A stretch of 7,110 bases of DNA. Source: Planctomycetaceae bacterium (lineage in GTDB: Bacteria; Planctomycetota; Planctomycetia; Planctomycetales; Planctomycetaceae). The translations under genes were made by a program, and so were the position numbers. The stretch spans positions 9,680-16,789 of the forward strand of contig DLVV01000074.1 of the NCBI GenBank assembly GCA_003445035.1. The letters run 5' to 3'. Below, in pieces: positions 1-6,882 of the stretch. Position 1 is the stretch's first letter. Every line of letters starts with the position of its first letter. The notes under the pieces were generated by a model, which was given only the letters and a program-made list of their open reading frames with translations, had not been told where the DNA came from and did no database searches.

Positions 1-449
1 GTCAGCACCTCGAGTGTCGACGAGTTTTTCAGCACGTGGGCCTCGTCGATCACCAGTATCGGTTGCCGGTCCCGTCTGGACCACTCCGTCAACTGGTGCC
101 GCATAACCCGCAGCGCGACGTCGGCACCCTCATCAGCGGTTTCCAGCAGGTGTTCGTCGGCACCCAGTTCGACGGCCATCCAGGCGATCAACTCGGCCGT
201 GCTCAGTCGTGGAAAGACCACGTGCACAAACGGTTCGAAGGACTCGGACAACTCTTCGCTCAGCCGGGTCGCCACGGTGGTCTTGCCCGTGCCGATCTCG
301 CCGATCAGTGCTGCAGCCCCCAGGCCCGCTTCGACCGTGTGCCGCAGTTTCAGCAACGCCGCCTGGTGCGGATGGCAGGAAACAAATCCCTCGGTGTCCG
401 GCCCCGCGGGAAACGGCGGCCGGGACAAGCCCCAGTAGCTCCGGTACAT
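1..449 (-). CDS. ExeA/GspA-like AAA+ ATPase, N-terminal part (3' end beyond window)
   Basis: Only the first 149 codons are visible; the reading frame is still open at the window edge. The N-terminus MYRSYWGLSRPPFPAGPD is typical of the ExeA/GspA family (short aromatic start, then 'GL..PPF...PD'). A Walker A motif GEIGTGKTT lies at residues 50-58 and a Walker B motif ILVIDEAH at 131-138, so ATP binding and hydrolysis are expected. Relatives include the type II secretion assembly ATPase ExeA and transposition or phage ATPases of the TniB/MuB type; the visible part cannot separate these. No secretion or transposase gene is seen nearby, but the 3' side is missing. The ATG at 449 is chosen because a GAGGAG Shine-Dalgarno lies 9 nt upstream and the family motif begins right there. 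An in-frame GTG at 479 would add ten residues with no family similarity. No transmembrane segment is seen in the visible part. Confidence 0.85.
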   Translation of the reverse strand, partial: MYRSYWGLSRPPFPAGPDTEGFVSCHPHQAALLKLRHTVEAGLGAAALIGEIGTGKTTVATRLSEELSESFEPFVHVVFPRLSTAELIAWMAVELGADEHLLETADEGADVALRVMRHQLTEWSRRDRQPILVIDEAHVLKNSSTLEVL

Positions 450-458
450 TCCCGCCGA

Positions 459-464
459 CTCCTC
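459..464 (-). promoter_or_regulatory. Shine-Dalgarno site of the AAA+ ATPase gene
   Basis: On the minus strand the sequence reads GAGGAG, 9 nt before the ATG at 449. It is one of only two convincing ribosome binding sites in the window and it fixes the start of the ATPase gene. Confidence 0.65.
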
Positions 465-473
465 GTTGACCTG

Positions 474-510
474 CCCCACCGGTATCGAGATCGACCGGGA
501 GAGGGTGGGG
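474..510 (-). other. Imperfect inverted repeat in the leader of the ATPase gene
   Basis: In the 129-nt gap between dapB and the ATPase gene, cccca (474-478) can pair with tgggg (506-510), and ccggt (479-483) with accgg (494-498). This gives a 10-bp stem with a 10-nt loop and a 7-nt bulge on one side. An alternative 7-bp pairing is ccccacc (474-480) with ggtgggg (504-510). It is not followed by a T-tract on the minus strand, so it does not look like a simple intrinsic terminator. It lies just upstream of the Shine-Dalgarno site. It could be a leader structure or chance in GC-rich DNA. The rest of the gap (450-578) shows no recognisable -35/-10 promoter. Confidence 0.3.
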
Positions 511-578
511 TCTTGAGGGTTTTTCGGCTTGGGCGATTTTGGAGGAGTGGGGGAACTTTGCCGATTGGCAACGTGGTC

Positions 579-1379
579 TTAGAGACCCAGCACGTCGTTC
601 ATCGTGTAGGTTCCAGGAGCCTGTCCGGCCAGGAACGCGGCGGCGGCAACGGCACCGTAGGCGTAGCTGTCGCGGGTCTGGCCGCGGACGGTCAGGTCGA
701 TTGTCTCGCCGATCATGCCGAAGACGATGGTGTGTTCGCCAACGTTGTCACCGGTTCTCAGGGCGTGGTAACCGATCTCGTCCTGCGGCCGCTGGCCGAT
801 TCGGCCTTCGCGACCGTGAACATGACTGGTCTGGCCCATCTCCGCGGCGATCAATTCTCCGAACTTCAGCGCTGTCCCACTCGGGCTGTCCTCCTTGAAC
901 CGGTGGTGACGCTCGACGATCTCGACGTCGACTCCTCCCGGCGACGACGACAGGGCCCGGGCGGCGTCGGCGGCCAGTTTCATCACCAGGTTGACCGCCA
1001 GGCTCATGTTGGGGGCCACGATCAGCCCGGCCACCTCGGCCACCGAATCGACGGTGGTTCGCTGGTCGGGTTCGAGTCCGGTGGTCGCGGCCACCAGGGC
1101 GATCGACCGTTCGTGGCAGATGCTGGCGATGGCCGCCAGTCCTTCGGGGGTCGAGAAGTCGATTACCACATCGACGTTTTCAGGCAAGGTTGCTTCAACG
1201 GCGATGCCGATCGTTCCGATGCCGGCCAGTTCACCGATATCCTGTCCCACCAGTCCACTGGCTTCGGCGTCGACGGCCGCGGCGACTTCCAGTGCCGGGT
1301 CGGCGTGCGTCAGGGCGACGATCCGCCGTCCCATCCGACCTCCGGCACCGTTGACCCCGACTCGTATCGCGTCACTCAT
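579..1379 (-). CDS. dapB: 4-hydroxy-tetrahydrodipicolinate reductase DapB
   Basis: This 266-residue cytoplasmic enzyme reduces 4-hydroxy-tetrahydrodipicolinate with NAD(P)H in the lysine and meso-diaminopimelate pathway. Its length is close to that of E. coli DapB (273). The N-terminal Rossmann fold carries GAGGRMG (residues 11-17), followed by the cofactor-site segments FSTPEG (75-80) and AATTG (97-101), then APNMSLAVNL (122-131). The catalytic and substrate-binding segment ERHHRFKEDSPSGTA (156-170) contains the paired histidines 158/159, Lys162 and the SGT loop. The C-terminal RTGDNVGEHTIVF segment (208-220) is also conserved. Nothing essential appears to be missing. The ATG at 1379 lies 2 nt after the queG stop, and its Shine-Dalgarno is inside the end of queG, so the two are probably co-transcribed. 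The stop is TAA at 579-581. No other lysine gene is visible, so dapB is separated from its pathway partners here. Confidence 0.96.
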   Translation of the reverse strand: MSDAIRVGVNGAGGRMGRRIVALTHADPALEVAAAVDAEASGLVGQDIGELAGIGTIGIAVEATLPENVDVVIDFSTPEGLAAIASICHERSIALVAATTGLEPDQRTTVDSVAEVAGLIVAPNMSLAVNLVMKLAADAARALSSSPGGVDVEIVERHHRFKEDSPSGTALKFGELIAAEMGQTSHVHGREGRIGQRPQDEIGYHALRTGDNVGEHTIVFGMIGETIDLTVRGQTRDSYAYGAVAAAAFLAGQAPGTYTMNDVLGL

Positions 1380-1381
1380 CG

Positions 1382-2590
1382 CTAGGGACTCCCCGCTGAT
1401 GCGGCTTCGATCGCCGCGTCGATTTCGTGTTGAACGTCTTCCATGTTCTCGACCGGGCGTCGTTGTCGCAATGCGGCCAGCGCTGTCGCATCGCCGATCC
1501 GACCCAGTGCCCAGGCGGCACTGCCACGGACGATGGGTTCATCGTCGTCGAGCAATGCGGCCAGTGGTTCGACCGCATCGGTTCGCCTCGAGTTCCCCGC
1601 GACGATCGCGGCGTTGCGGACCACCCCGGACCGCTTCGGTCGCTCGAGTGGCGTGGGACCCAGGCGTTGACGGAAACCGGTTTCGTCGAGTTTCAACAGG
1701 TCCAGGACATCGGCATCGCCCAACCCAGCGACAGGCTCGAATTCCGGTTCGGATGTTGCCGGGGCGTCCCGGTTCCACGGGCAGACCTCCTGGCAGATGT
1801 CGCAGCCGAACACCCAGTCGCCGAGGCCTTCGCGGAGTTCGGTCGGGATCGGTTCGTCTCTCAGTTCGATGGTCAGGTAGCTGATGCAGCGACGGGCGTC
1901 GAGCACGTAGGGTTCGGGGAAGGCGTTGGTCGGGCAGGCGTCCAGGCAGGCCGTGCAGGTGCCGCAATGGTCGGTTTGGTCTCCGGCATCCGGATCGAGT
2001 GGCTGGTCGATCAGCAGCGCGGCCAGGAAGAACCAGCTGCCGAAGTGACGGTCCAGCAGCATGGTGTTTTTGCCGAACCAGCCGATCCCCGCCCGTCGTG
2101 CGAAGTCCCGTTCCAGCAGAGGTGCGGTGTCGACGATACCCCGGGTGCGGCAGCCGGGCAGTTGTCCGTGTACGAAATCGGCCAGTTCCGACAGTCGTTC
2201 TCTCAGCACGTCGTGGTAATCGCGGGTTCCGGTGGCGTAGCGGGCCACCCGGGCCGGGATGGCCGGGGATGGGGAGTCCTGCTCGACGGATGTCTCTCCC
2301 ATGCTCGCTTCGTTGGCCGAACGGTAGAGCATTCCCAGCATGATGAGGCTGGTCGAGCCGGGCAGGACGTTGTCCGGGTGGTCGTACGCGTCGCGTCGAC
2401 GTGACAGGTAGCCCATTTGCCCGTCGAAGCCCGCGTCGAGCCAGTTGCTGAAGTGATCGAGGCTCTCGGGCCGACCGGCCGGGGCGATGCCGACCAGTTC
2501 GAATCCGATTCGCCGGGCCTCGGCGCGAATCGCCTCGGAAACGGCACTCCGGTCGACGGGCTCGCCGGGAGAGGGGAGAGAGGAGTTCAC
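1382..2590 (-). CDS. queG: Epoxyqueuosine reductase QueG (GTG start)
   Basis: QueG is a cobalamin- and iron-sulfur-dependent cytoplasmic enzyme that reduces epoxyqueuosine to queuosine in the wobble position of tRNAs for Asp, Asn, His and Tyr, the last step of the pathway. The 402-residue product has the full family layout. An N-terminal cobalamin-binding reductase domain contains GIVDTAPLLERDFA (151-164), with Asp154 at the position of the family's catalytic acid, and GWFGKNTMLL (170-179). A double 4Fe-4S ferredoxin module follows, with CGTCTACLDACP (cysteines 209, 212, 215, 219), Cys235, and GCDICQEVCPWN (cysteines 263, 266, 270). A HEAT/PBS-lyase-like repeat (about 323-377) lies near the C-terminus, as in known QueG proteins. 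The frame stays open upstream to 2980, but that stretch lies inside the oxygenase gene and lacks family similarity. The GTG at 2590 overlaps the oxygenase TGA by 4 nt (GTGA). No good Shine-Dalgarno precedes it, so translation is probably coupled. Confidence 0.95.
   Translation of the reverse strand: MNSSLPSPGEPVDRSAVSEAIRAEARRIGFELVGIAPAGRPESLDHFSNWLDAGFDGQMGYLSRRRDAYDHPDNVLPGSTSLIMLGMLYRSANEASMGETSVEQDSPSPAIPARVARYATGTRDYHDVLRERLSELADFVHGQLPGCRTRGIVDTAPLLERDFARRAGIGWFGKNTMLLDRHFGSWFFLAALLIDQPLDPDAGDQTDHCGTCTACLDACPTNAFPEPYVLDARRCISYLTIELRDEPIPTELREGLGDWVFGCDICQEVCPWNRDAPATSEPEFEPVAGLGDADVLDLLKLDETGFRQRLGPTPLERPKRSGVVRNAAIVAGNSRRTDAVEPLAALLDDDEPIVRGSAAWALGRIGDATALAALRQRRPVENMEDVQHEIDAAIEAASAGSP
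1389..1394 (-). promoter_or_regulatory. Shine-Dalgarno site of dapB, inside queG
   Basis: The minus strand reads GGGGAG, 9 nt before the dapB ATG. It lies within the last codons of queG, which supports translation of dapB from the same transcript. Confidence 0.65.
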
Positions 2591-3363
2591 GACGGGGCCA
2601 ACCGGGACAAATGGGCTCGCCCGTCGGCGAGCACCTGGTCGTCGGCGACGGTTTTCAGTGGCGTGTACTGCGGGTGACGGACCTGTCGATAGGGGTTGTT
2701 GCGAGCGGCGTTGTAACAGCAGATCAACGCCCACCGCGGGTCGGGCGTGGTGTTGGCGTCGGAGCGGTGCAGCAGATTGCAGTGGAAGAAAATGGCGTCG
2801 CCGGGATCCAGGGTCACGTGGACCGTCTCGAGTTGCTGCTCGATGGCGGCGACACGTTCGGGATCGGCTCCGGTCTGGTCGCCCTTGATCCCGTGTTCGA
2901 TCCGTCCCATGCGGTGTGAACCGGCCAGTACCTGCAGGCAGCCGTTGTCCCGAGTGGCCGGATCGACGGCGATCAGGCAACTGGCCAGCAGGGGGTAGAG
3001 GCAGGCGTAGTCGTACCAGTAGCCGTAGTCCTGGTGCCAGGCCCAGGCGCCGGCGGTCTGGCGGTCCTTGAAGATCAGCTTGTGGTGATAATGGTAGACC
3101 TCGCCACCGAGCAGTTGCTCCATCACCGAGACGATTCGCCGGCTGCGGGAGATCGTGCTGTAGATGTCGTCTTCGAGTTCATTGCGGACCCGCAATGACA
3201 CGGCCCGGCCCTCGCCGTCGTCGCGGACCGAGGCGTCGGCTCGCAACCGGATATCGGCGCGGGCGATCTGCCCCAGCAGTTCGACTTCCTCGGCCGTCAA
3301 CAGTTCCCGGGTGATGAAGAACCCGTCCCGGTCCCAGGCGGTCTGCTGATCGGTGTCGGTCAT
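2587..3363 (-). CDS. Phytanoyl-CoA dioxygenase (PhyH) family Fe(II)/2-oxoglutarate oxygenase
   Basis: The 258-residue product belongs to the PhyH family of non-haem iron oxygenases, which hydroxylate small molecules using O2 and 2-oxoglutarate. The iron-binding triad is visible: HQD (His110, Asp112) and His199 in HCNLLHRSD, with Arg210 as the likely 2-oxoglutarate carboxylate anchor. The spacings (89 residues between the histidines, 11 from His199 to Arg210) equal those I recall for human PHYH (His175, Asp177, His264, Arg275). The segment DNGCLQVLAGSH (139-150) is also a family signature. There is no signal peptide or membrane segment, so it should be cytoplasmic. The substrate cannot be read from sequence; the family includes enzymes acting on fatty acyl-CoA, ectoine and many secondary metabolites. 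The ATG at 3363 is the first start after the wbpA stop, 23 nt away; its Shine-Dalgarno is weak. The stop overlaps the queG start, which implies coupled expression with queG. Confidence 0.88.
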   Translation of the reverse strand: MTDTDQQTAWDRDGFFITRELLTAEEVELLGQIARADIRLRADASVRDDGEGRAVSLRVRNELEDDIYSTISRSRRIVSVMEQLLGGEVYHYHHKLIFKDRQTAGAWAWHQDYGYWYDYACLYPLLASCLIAVDPATRDNGCLQVLAGSHRMGRIEHGIKGDQTGADPERVAAIEQQLETVHVTLDPGDAIFFHCNLLHRSDANTTPDPRWALICCYNAARNNPYRQVRHPQYTPLKTVADDQVLADGRAHLSRLAPS

Positions 3364-3386
3364 CGCGCGAGGATCCGTATCGAGTG

Positions 3387-4706
3387 CTAGGCCTTGCGGA
3401 TCTTCTCGCGACCCTCGGTCACGTTGCCAGTGGCGTTTCGGGTGTCGACGATCAGCCGCGCGTGGCGGACGACGAAGTCGTAGTCGTAGGCGGTGTGATC
3501 GGTGGCGATCAGCACGCAGTCCTGCGACGCAAGAAACTCGGGTGTCAGTTCGCTGCTCGAGAGATCGGGCACGTCGTGGTGTCTCATCGACGGCAACACG
3601 GGGATGTGCGGGTCGTTGTAGGTCAGTTCGACCCCCTGGTCTCGCAGCAGGTCCATCAGCACGAACGAGGGACTTTCTCGCGGATCGTCCACGTCCTTCT
3701 TGTAGGCCATACCCAGCAGGCAGATCCGGCTGCCCTGCAGCGACTTGCCCTCTTCGCCCAGAAACTCCGTCAGGCGGCTGACGACGTAGGTGGGCATCGC
3801 CGAGTTGACTTCCCCGGCGAGCTCGATGAACCGAGTGGTCATCCCCTGCTGTCGAGCCAGCCAACTGAGGTAGAAGGGGTCAATCGGGATGCAGTGTCCG
3901 CCCAGTCCGGGGCCGGGGTAGAACGCCTGGAAGCCGAAGGGCTTGGTCTTGGCCGCATTGACGACGTCCCAGATGTCGATGTCCATCCGGTCCAGCAGTG
4001 TCTTGAGTTCGTTGACCAGGGCGATGTTGACGGCCCGGTAGGTGTTCTCGAGGATCTTGCAGGCCTCAGCCACCTCGGGGCTGCCCACCGGAACCACCTG
4101 CACGATCGCTTGTTCGTAAAGCGCTGCGGCCACCTGGCCGCTGGGCTCGTCAATTCCGCCGACGACCTTGGGGATGCCGGCGGCCGAATAGTCCGGGTTG
4201 CCCGGATCCTCGCGTTCTGGGCTGTAGGCCAGGAAGTAGTCGCTGCCGACCGTCAGGCCGCTTTCGGCCAGCAAGGGCAGCACGACATTGCGGGTGGTCG
4301 TCGGGTAGGTGGTGCTTTCCAGGACCACCAGTTGGCCGGGCCGCAGCGTGGCAGCGATCGTCCGGGCCGTGCCCTCGACGTACTGCAGGTCCGGGTCACG
4401 GTTTTCCGAGAGCGGTGTGGGGACGCAGATCAGCAGCGCGTCGGCTTCGCTCATCCGTGCCTGGTCACAGGTCGCCTCGAATTGCCCGGCATTCAGCCAG
4501 CCCGAGACCGTCTCGGAGCTGATGTGCTTGATGTAGCTCTCGCCGGCGGCTAGCCGATCGACCTTGTCCTGGTCGACGTCGAAGCCCAGGACGGTGAATC
4601 CGGCGTTGATGAACGCGTTGGCCAGCGGAAGCCCGACGTAGCCAAGACCGATGATGCCGATCCGGGCCGACTTGTCCTGGATGGCGGCGTGGAGAGACTG
4701 CTGCAC
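3387..4706 (-). CDS. wbpA: UDP-N-acetyl-D-glucosamine 6-dehydrogenase, WbpA type (GTG start)
   Basis: The enzyme oxidises the C6 hydroxyl of UDP-GlcNAc with two NAD+ to give UDP-N-acetylglucosaminuronic acid, a precursor for surface polysaccharide such as O-antigen or capsule. The 439-residue product follows the UDP-sugar dehydrogenase layout. An N-terminal Rossmann domain has GIIGLGYVGLPLA (17-29), followed by CVPTPL (94-99) and ESTTYPTTT (130-138). The central domain has YSPEREDPGNP (161-171) and the catalytic motif GPGLGGHCIPIDPFYL (265-280) with nucleophile Cys272. The C-terminal domain has LGMAYKKDVDDPRESPS (331-347). YSPEREDPGNP, KTKPFGF and the whole catalytic block read almost identically to Pseudomonas WbpA as I remember it, so I favour UDP-GlcNAc over UDP-glucose or UDP-ManNAc as substrate; the substrate remains an inference. 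The GTG at 4706 is the first usable start after the upstream TGA, 51 nt away. No strong Shine-Dalgarno is seen. No glycosyltransferase or other wbp gene is in the window. Confidence 0.92.
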   Translation of the reverse strand: MQQSLHAAIQDKSARIGIIGLGYVGLPLANAFINAGFTVLGFDVDQDKVDRLAAGESYIKHISSETVSGWLNAGQFEATCDQARMSEADALLICVPTPLSENRDPDLQYVEGTARTIAATLRPGQLVVLESTTYPTTTRNVVLPLLAESGLTVGSDYFLAYSPEREDPGNPDYSAAGIPKVVGGIDEPSGQVAAALYEQAIVQVVPVGSPEVAEACKILENTYRAVNIALVNELKTLLDRMDIDIWDVVNAAKTKPFGFQAFYPGPGLGGHCIPIDPFYLSWLARQQGMTTRFIELAGEVNSAMPTYVVSRLTEFLGEEGKSLQGSRICLLGMAYKKDVDDPRESPSFVLMDLLRDQGVELTYNDPHIPVLPSMRHHDVPDLSSSELTPEFLASQDCVLIATDHTAYDYDFVVRHARLIVDTRNATGNVTEGREKIRKA

Positions 4707-4757
4707 GGGGGAGGGTTTCCGGGGCTCGTCGCGGACAACACCAGGTCGGGGGACGCC

Positions 4758-6863
4758 TCAGGGCTTGGCAACCGTCACCATCAGTGGTGGGCTGCTGAAA
4801 GTGGCTTTCATCACGAAGTTGATCGAGATGTTGGCCATGACCGAGACCTGCTGCATCTTGACCGGCGGGGCGTCCTTGGCTGCCTTGAGTACGATCTGGC
4901 CCTGGCTGGCCTTGCCGGTGATCAGTGTCTTGCTGGCCCCCGCGTCGATTGTGACCCCCTTGGGTAACGCGTTGCCATAGACGGTGCCCAGGTGCTGGAA
5001 CAGCACGTCGAGGGTGACGTTCTTGGTGAACCCGGGAGCGCGTTCGAAGTTGACCTTGATCGTGGTCGAACCGCCCGGCTTGAGGGTCACGGCCAGGGTG
5101 CTCAACTGGATCGATCGGATGTCAGAGCGTTCGCCGACGTTGACGGCATGGGTGTTGACCGGCCAGTGGTTGCGTCCGCCGCCGGGCATGTAGGTTTCCT
5201 GCATCGGTCGGGCGATGTCGGTCAGGGGTGGTCCGGGCGGTGACTTGGCCGTCTGGATCTCGGTGCCGGTGACGGAGATGTTGGAGATCGCCGGCTTGGC
5301 GTCGGCGTTGGCGCTGAGGATGATGCACCCGTCGGTGCCGTTGGCGAGGATTCGGCCGCAGCGGGCGATGACTCCCGGCGGAAGGTGGTCAACGGCCAGG
5401 TCGATCGCACCGGCGAACCCGTTGTGACGCTCGGAACGGACGAAGATCACTCCGTGCGTGGCCGGGGTGAGTTGGGTCTTGTCCGAGTCGAGGAACAGTT
5501 CGAAGTACGGCACCGCCTTGGTGGTGCGGACGGCGTAGACATGGCGGGGGCCGCCCCGCAGGTGCACGTCACGGATCTCGATCACGTACTTGCCGTCGGC
5601 CGGGACAGTGAAATTTTCGACCTGCGAGTCCTGGGTCAGTCGCTTCAGGCGGCGGAAGTCGTCGTTGAGCGAGAGTTGTTTGCCGGTGGCATCGAGAATT
5701 CTCAGGTGCGGGTCCAGGGCACTGCCGGCCCTCCGTGCCACCACCTCGAAGGTGTACTTCTCGCCCTTTTTGGCCTCGAAGACATAGCAGTCGATGTCCG
5801 ATTCGGACTCGATCCGTCCGCTGATCGTCGAGGGGACGGCGACTGCCTGGGCGGACTTCACGTCGTTGTTTCCGGCGCCGCCCTCGACGGCCGTTGGCAG
5901 AGAACTGGCGACCACCCGCACGGGGTTGCTGGGTCCTGACGCCAGGGCCAGCCGCTGCCAGGACTGTCCGGTCGGGATGTCGGCCGGCAGGTTGATCTTC
6001 AGCGTGCCGACCGTGGCCAGGTGATGTCCCACGGGGGCCAGCGTGACGTCGCGGCCCAGGGCGACTGCCAGCGGATGGATGGTCTCCACGACCGGCCGGC
6101 TGTGCGATTCGATCGAGTACTGCCAGTGGCTGTTGCCCTGGTACCGGACATCACGGATTTCCAGGGTGTATTCGCCATCGGCCGGCGCGGTGGTGGCCAG
6201 GAACGGGTCGGCGAAGTGGTAATTGTCCGAAGAAGCCAGTGTGCTGCCGGTGGCGGACCGCAGGGTGAGAATCGGGTCGACGTGTTTCTGGAGATCGTGG
6301 ATACGGTCCTGCAGTCGTTGCGAACGAACGTGAAAGGAAAGCGGCTGGCCTTTCCTGGCGGTGAACTTGAAGACGTCAACGTCCTCGGCCTTCTCGATCG
6401 CCCCGCAGATGGTCGCTGGCAGCGTGATCGCCTGGGCCTTGGCGGCCGAGTCGTTGTTGCCGGTCTCGGAAACGACCTTGTCCCGGACGATCACGATCTG
6501 GCCGACGGTGCTGGCCCCTCGAGGAGTCGCCAGTCGGAAATCACGGACACCCGGCTGGGCATCGGGAGCGATGGTGAACTTCAGCTTCAGGGTCGTCAGG
6601 TTGGGCGTCTTGCCGTCCTTGGGCTTGGCGACCGGTACGATCTCGGCAGTGACGCCGCGGCCGGTGACCAGCACCTTGTGAGCCCCGTAGAGGTTGTAAC
6701 GGGAACTGATGGTGTGCTCGGAGGTTTGCCCGACCTGGGCGGCAACCGGCTTGAGCCCCATCAGCATCGGATACTGGGCCACCGCGGCCGGCGGCAACGC
6801 GGCGACCGTCAGCAGGATGGTGGCGAATCCGAAGATCACCTGGAGTGGGCGGTGGTGGAACAT
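4758..6863 (-). CDS. Secreted planctomycete protein with two PPC-like modules
   Basis: This 701-residue protein begins with a Sec signal peptide: HHR-containing n-region, hydrophobic stretch (about 9-24), and a likely signal peptidase I site after AVA (residue 29). Residues 30-130 resemble the TIG/Ig-like leader domain found in such planctomycete proteins (SSRYNLYGAHKVLVTGRGVTAE). Two homologous PPC-like beta-sandwich modules follow, about 134-254 and 330-446. Both start with GNND, carry a 'DVDVF'/'DIDCY' motif after a charged turn, and contain PADG(E/K)Y..EIRDV near the end. Residues 450-701 are probably further beta-rich Ig-like domains, with Cys502 and Cys513 as a possible disulfide. No catalytic domain is recognised, so a binding or structural role outside the cytoplasm or in the cell envelope is likely. 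The ATG at 6863 is preferred over an upstream TTG at 6893, because it gives a normal signal peptide and avoids overlap with the preceding gene. It starts 19 nt after the DUF1553 gene, a common planctomycete pairing. Confidence 0.85.
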   Translation of the reverse strand: MFHHRPLQVIFGFATILLTVAALPPAAVAQYPMLMGLKPVAAQVGQTSEHTISSRYNLYGAHKVLVTGRGVTAEIVPVAKPKDGKTPNLTTLKLKFTIAPDAQPGVRDFRLATPRGASTVGQIVIVRDKVVSETGNNDSAAKAQAITLPATICGAIEKAEDVDVFKFTARKGQPLSFHVRSQRLQDRIHDLQKHVDPILTLRSATGSTLASSDNYHFADPFLATTAPADGEYTLEIRDVRYQGNSHWQYSIESHSRPVVETIHPLAVALGRDVTLAPVGHHLATVGTLKINLPADIPTGQSWQRLALASGPSNPVRVVASSLPTAVEGGAGNNDVKSAQAVAVPSTISGRIESESDIDCYVFEAKKGEKYTFEVVARRAGSALDPHLRILDATGKQLSLNDDFRRLKRLTQDSQVENFTVPADGKYVIEIRDVHLRGGPRHVYAVRTTKAVPYFELFLDSDKTQLTPATHGVIFVRSERHNGFAGAIDLAVDHLPPGVIARCGRILANGTDGCIILSANADAKPAISNISVTGTEIQTAKSPPGPPLTDIARPMQETYMPGGGRNHWPVNTHAVNVGERSDIRSIQLSTLAVTLKPGGSTTIKVNFERAPGFTKNVTLDVLFQHLGTVYGNALPKGVTIDAGASKTLITGKASQGQIVLKAAKDAPPVKMQQVSVMANISINFVMKATFSSPPLMVTVAKP

Positions 6864-6882
6864 GTTGGAAGAGCTTTCGGTG

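Noticed and set aside
558..571. Hairpin ttgcc-gatt-ggcaa as a terminator of dapB
   Set aside because: The stem is only 5 bp and is followed on the minus strand by AGTTCCCCC, not a run of T, so an intrinsic terminator is not supported.
36..1385. Long plus-strand open frame (449 codons) antisense to the ATPase gene and dapB
   Set aside because: It is a shadow of GC-rich minus-strand genes. The translation is rich in Arg, Gly and His with no recognisable domain, and it runs opposite to two well-supported genes.
2591..2980. N-terminal extension of queG by 130 codons in the same frame
   Set aside because: The extension lies fully within the oxygenase gene, is Arg-rich and unlike QueG. The GTG at 2590 gives a product of normal family structure.
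3384..4553. Plus-strand open frame (389 codons) antisense to wbpA
   Set aside because: It mirrors the well-supported wbpA frame; the product is low in recognisable motifs and reflects codon bias on the other strand.
4707..4757. Promoter or terminator between the PPC gene and wbpA
   Set aside because: The 51-nt gap has no inverted repeat, T-tract or recognisable -10/-35 elements.
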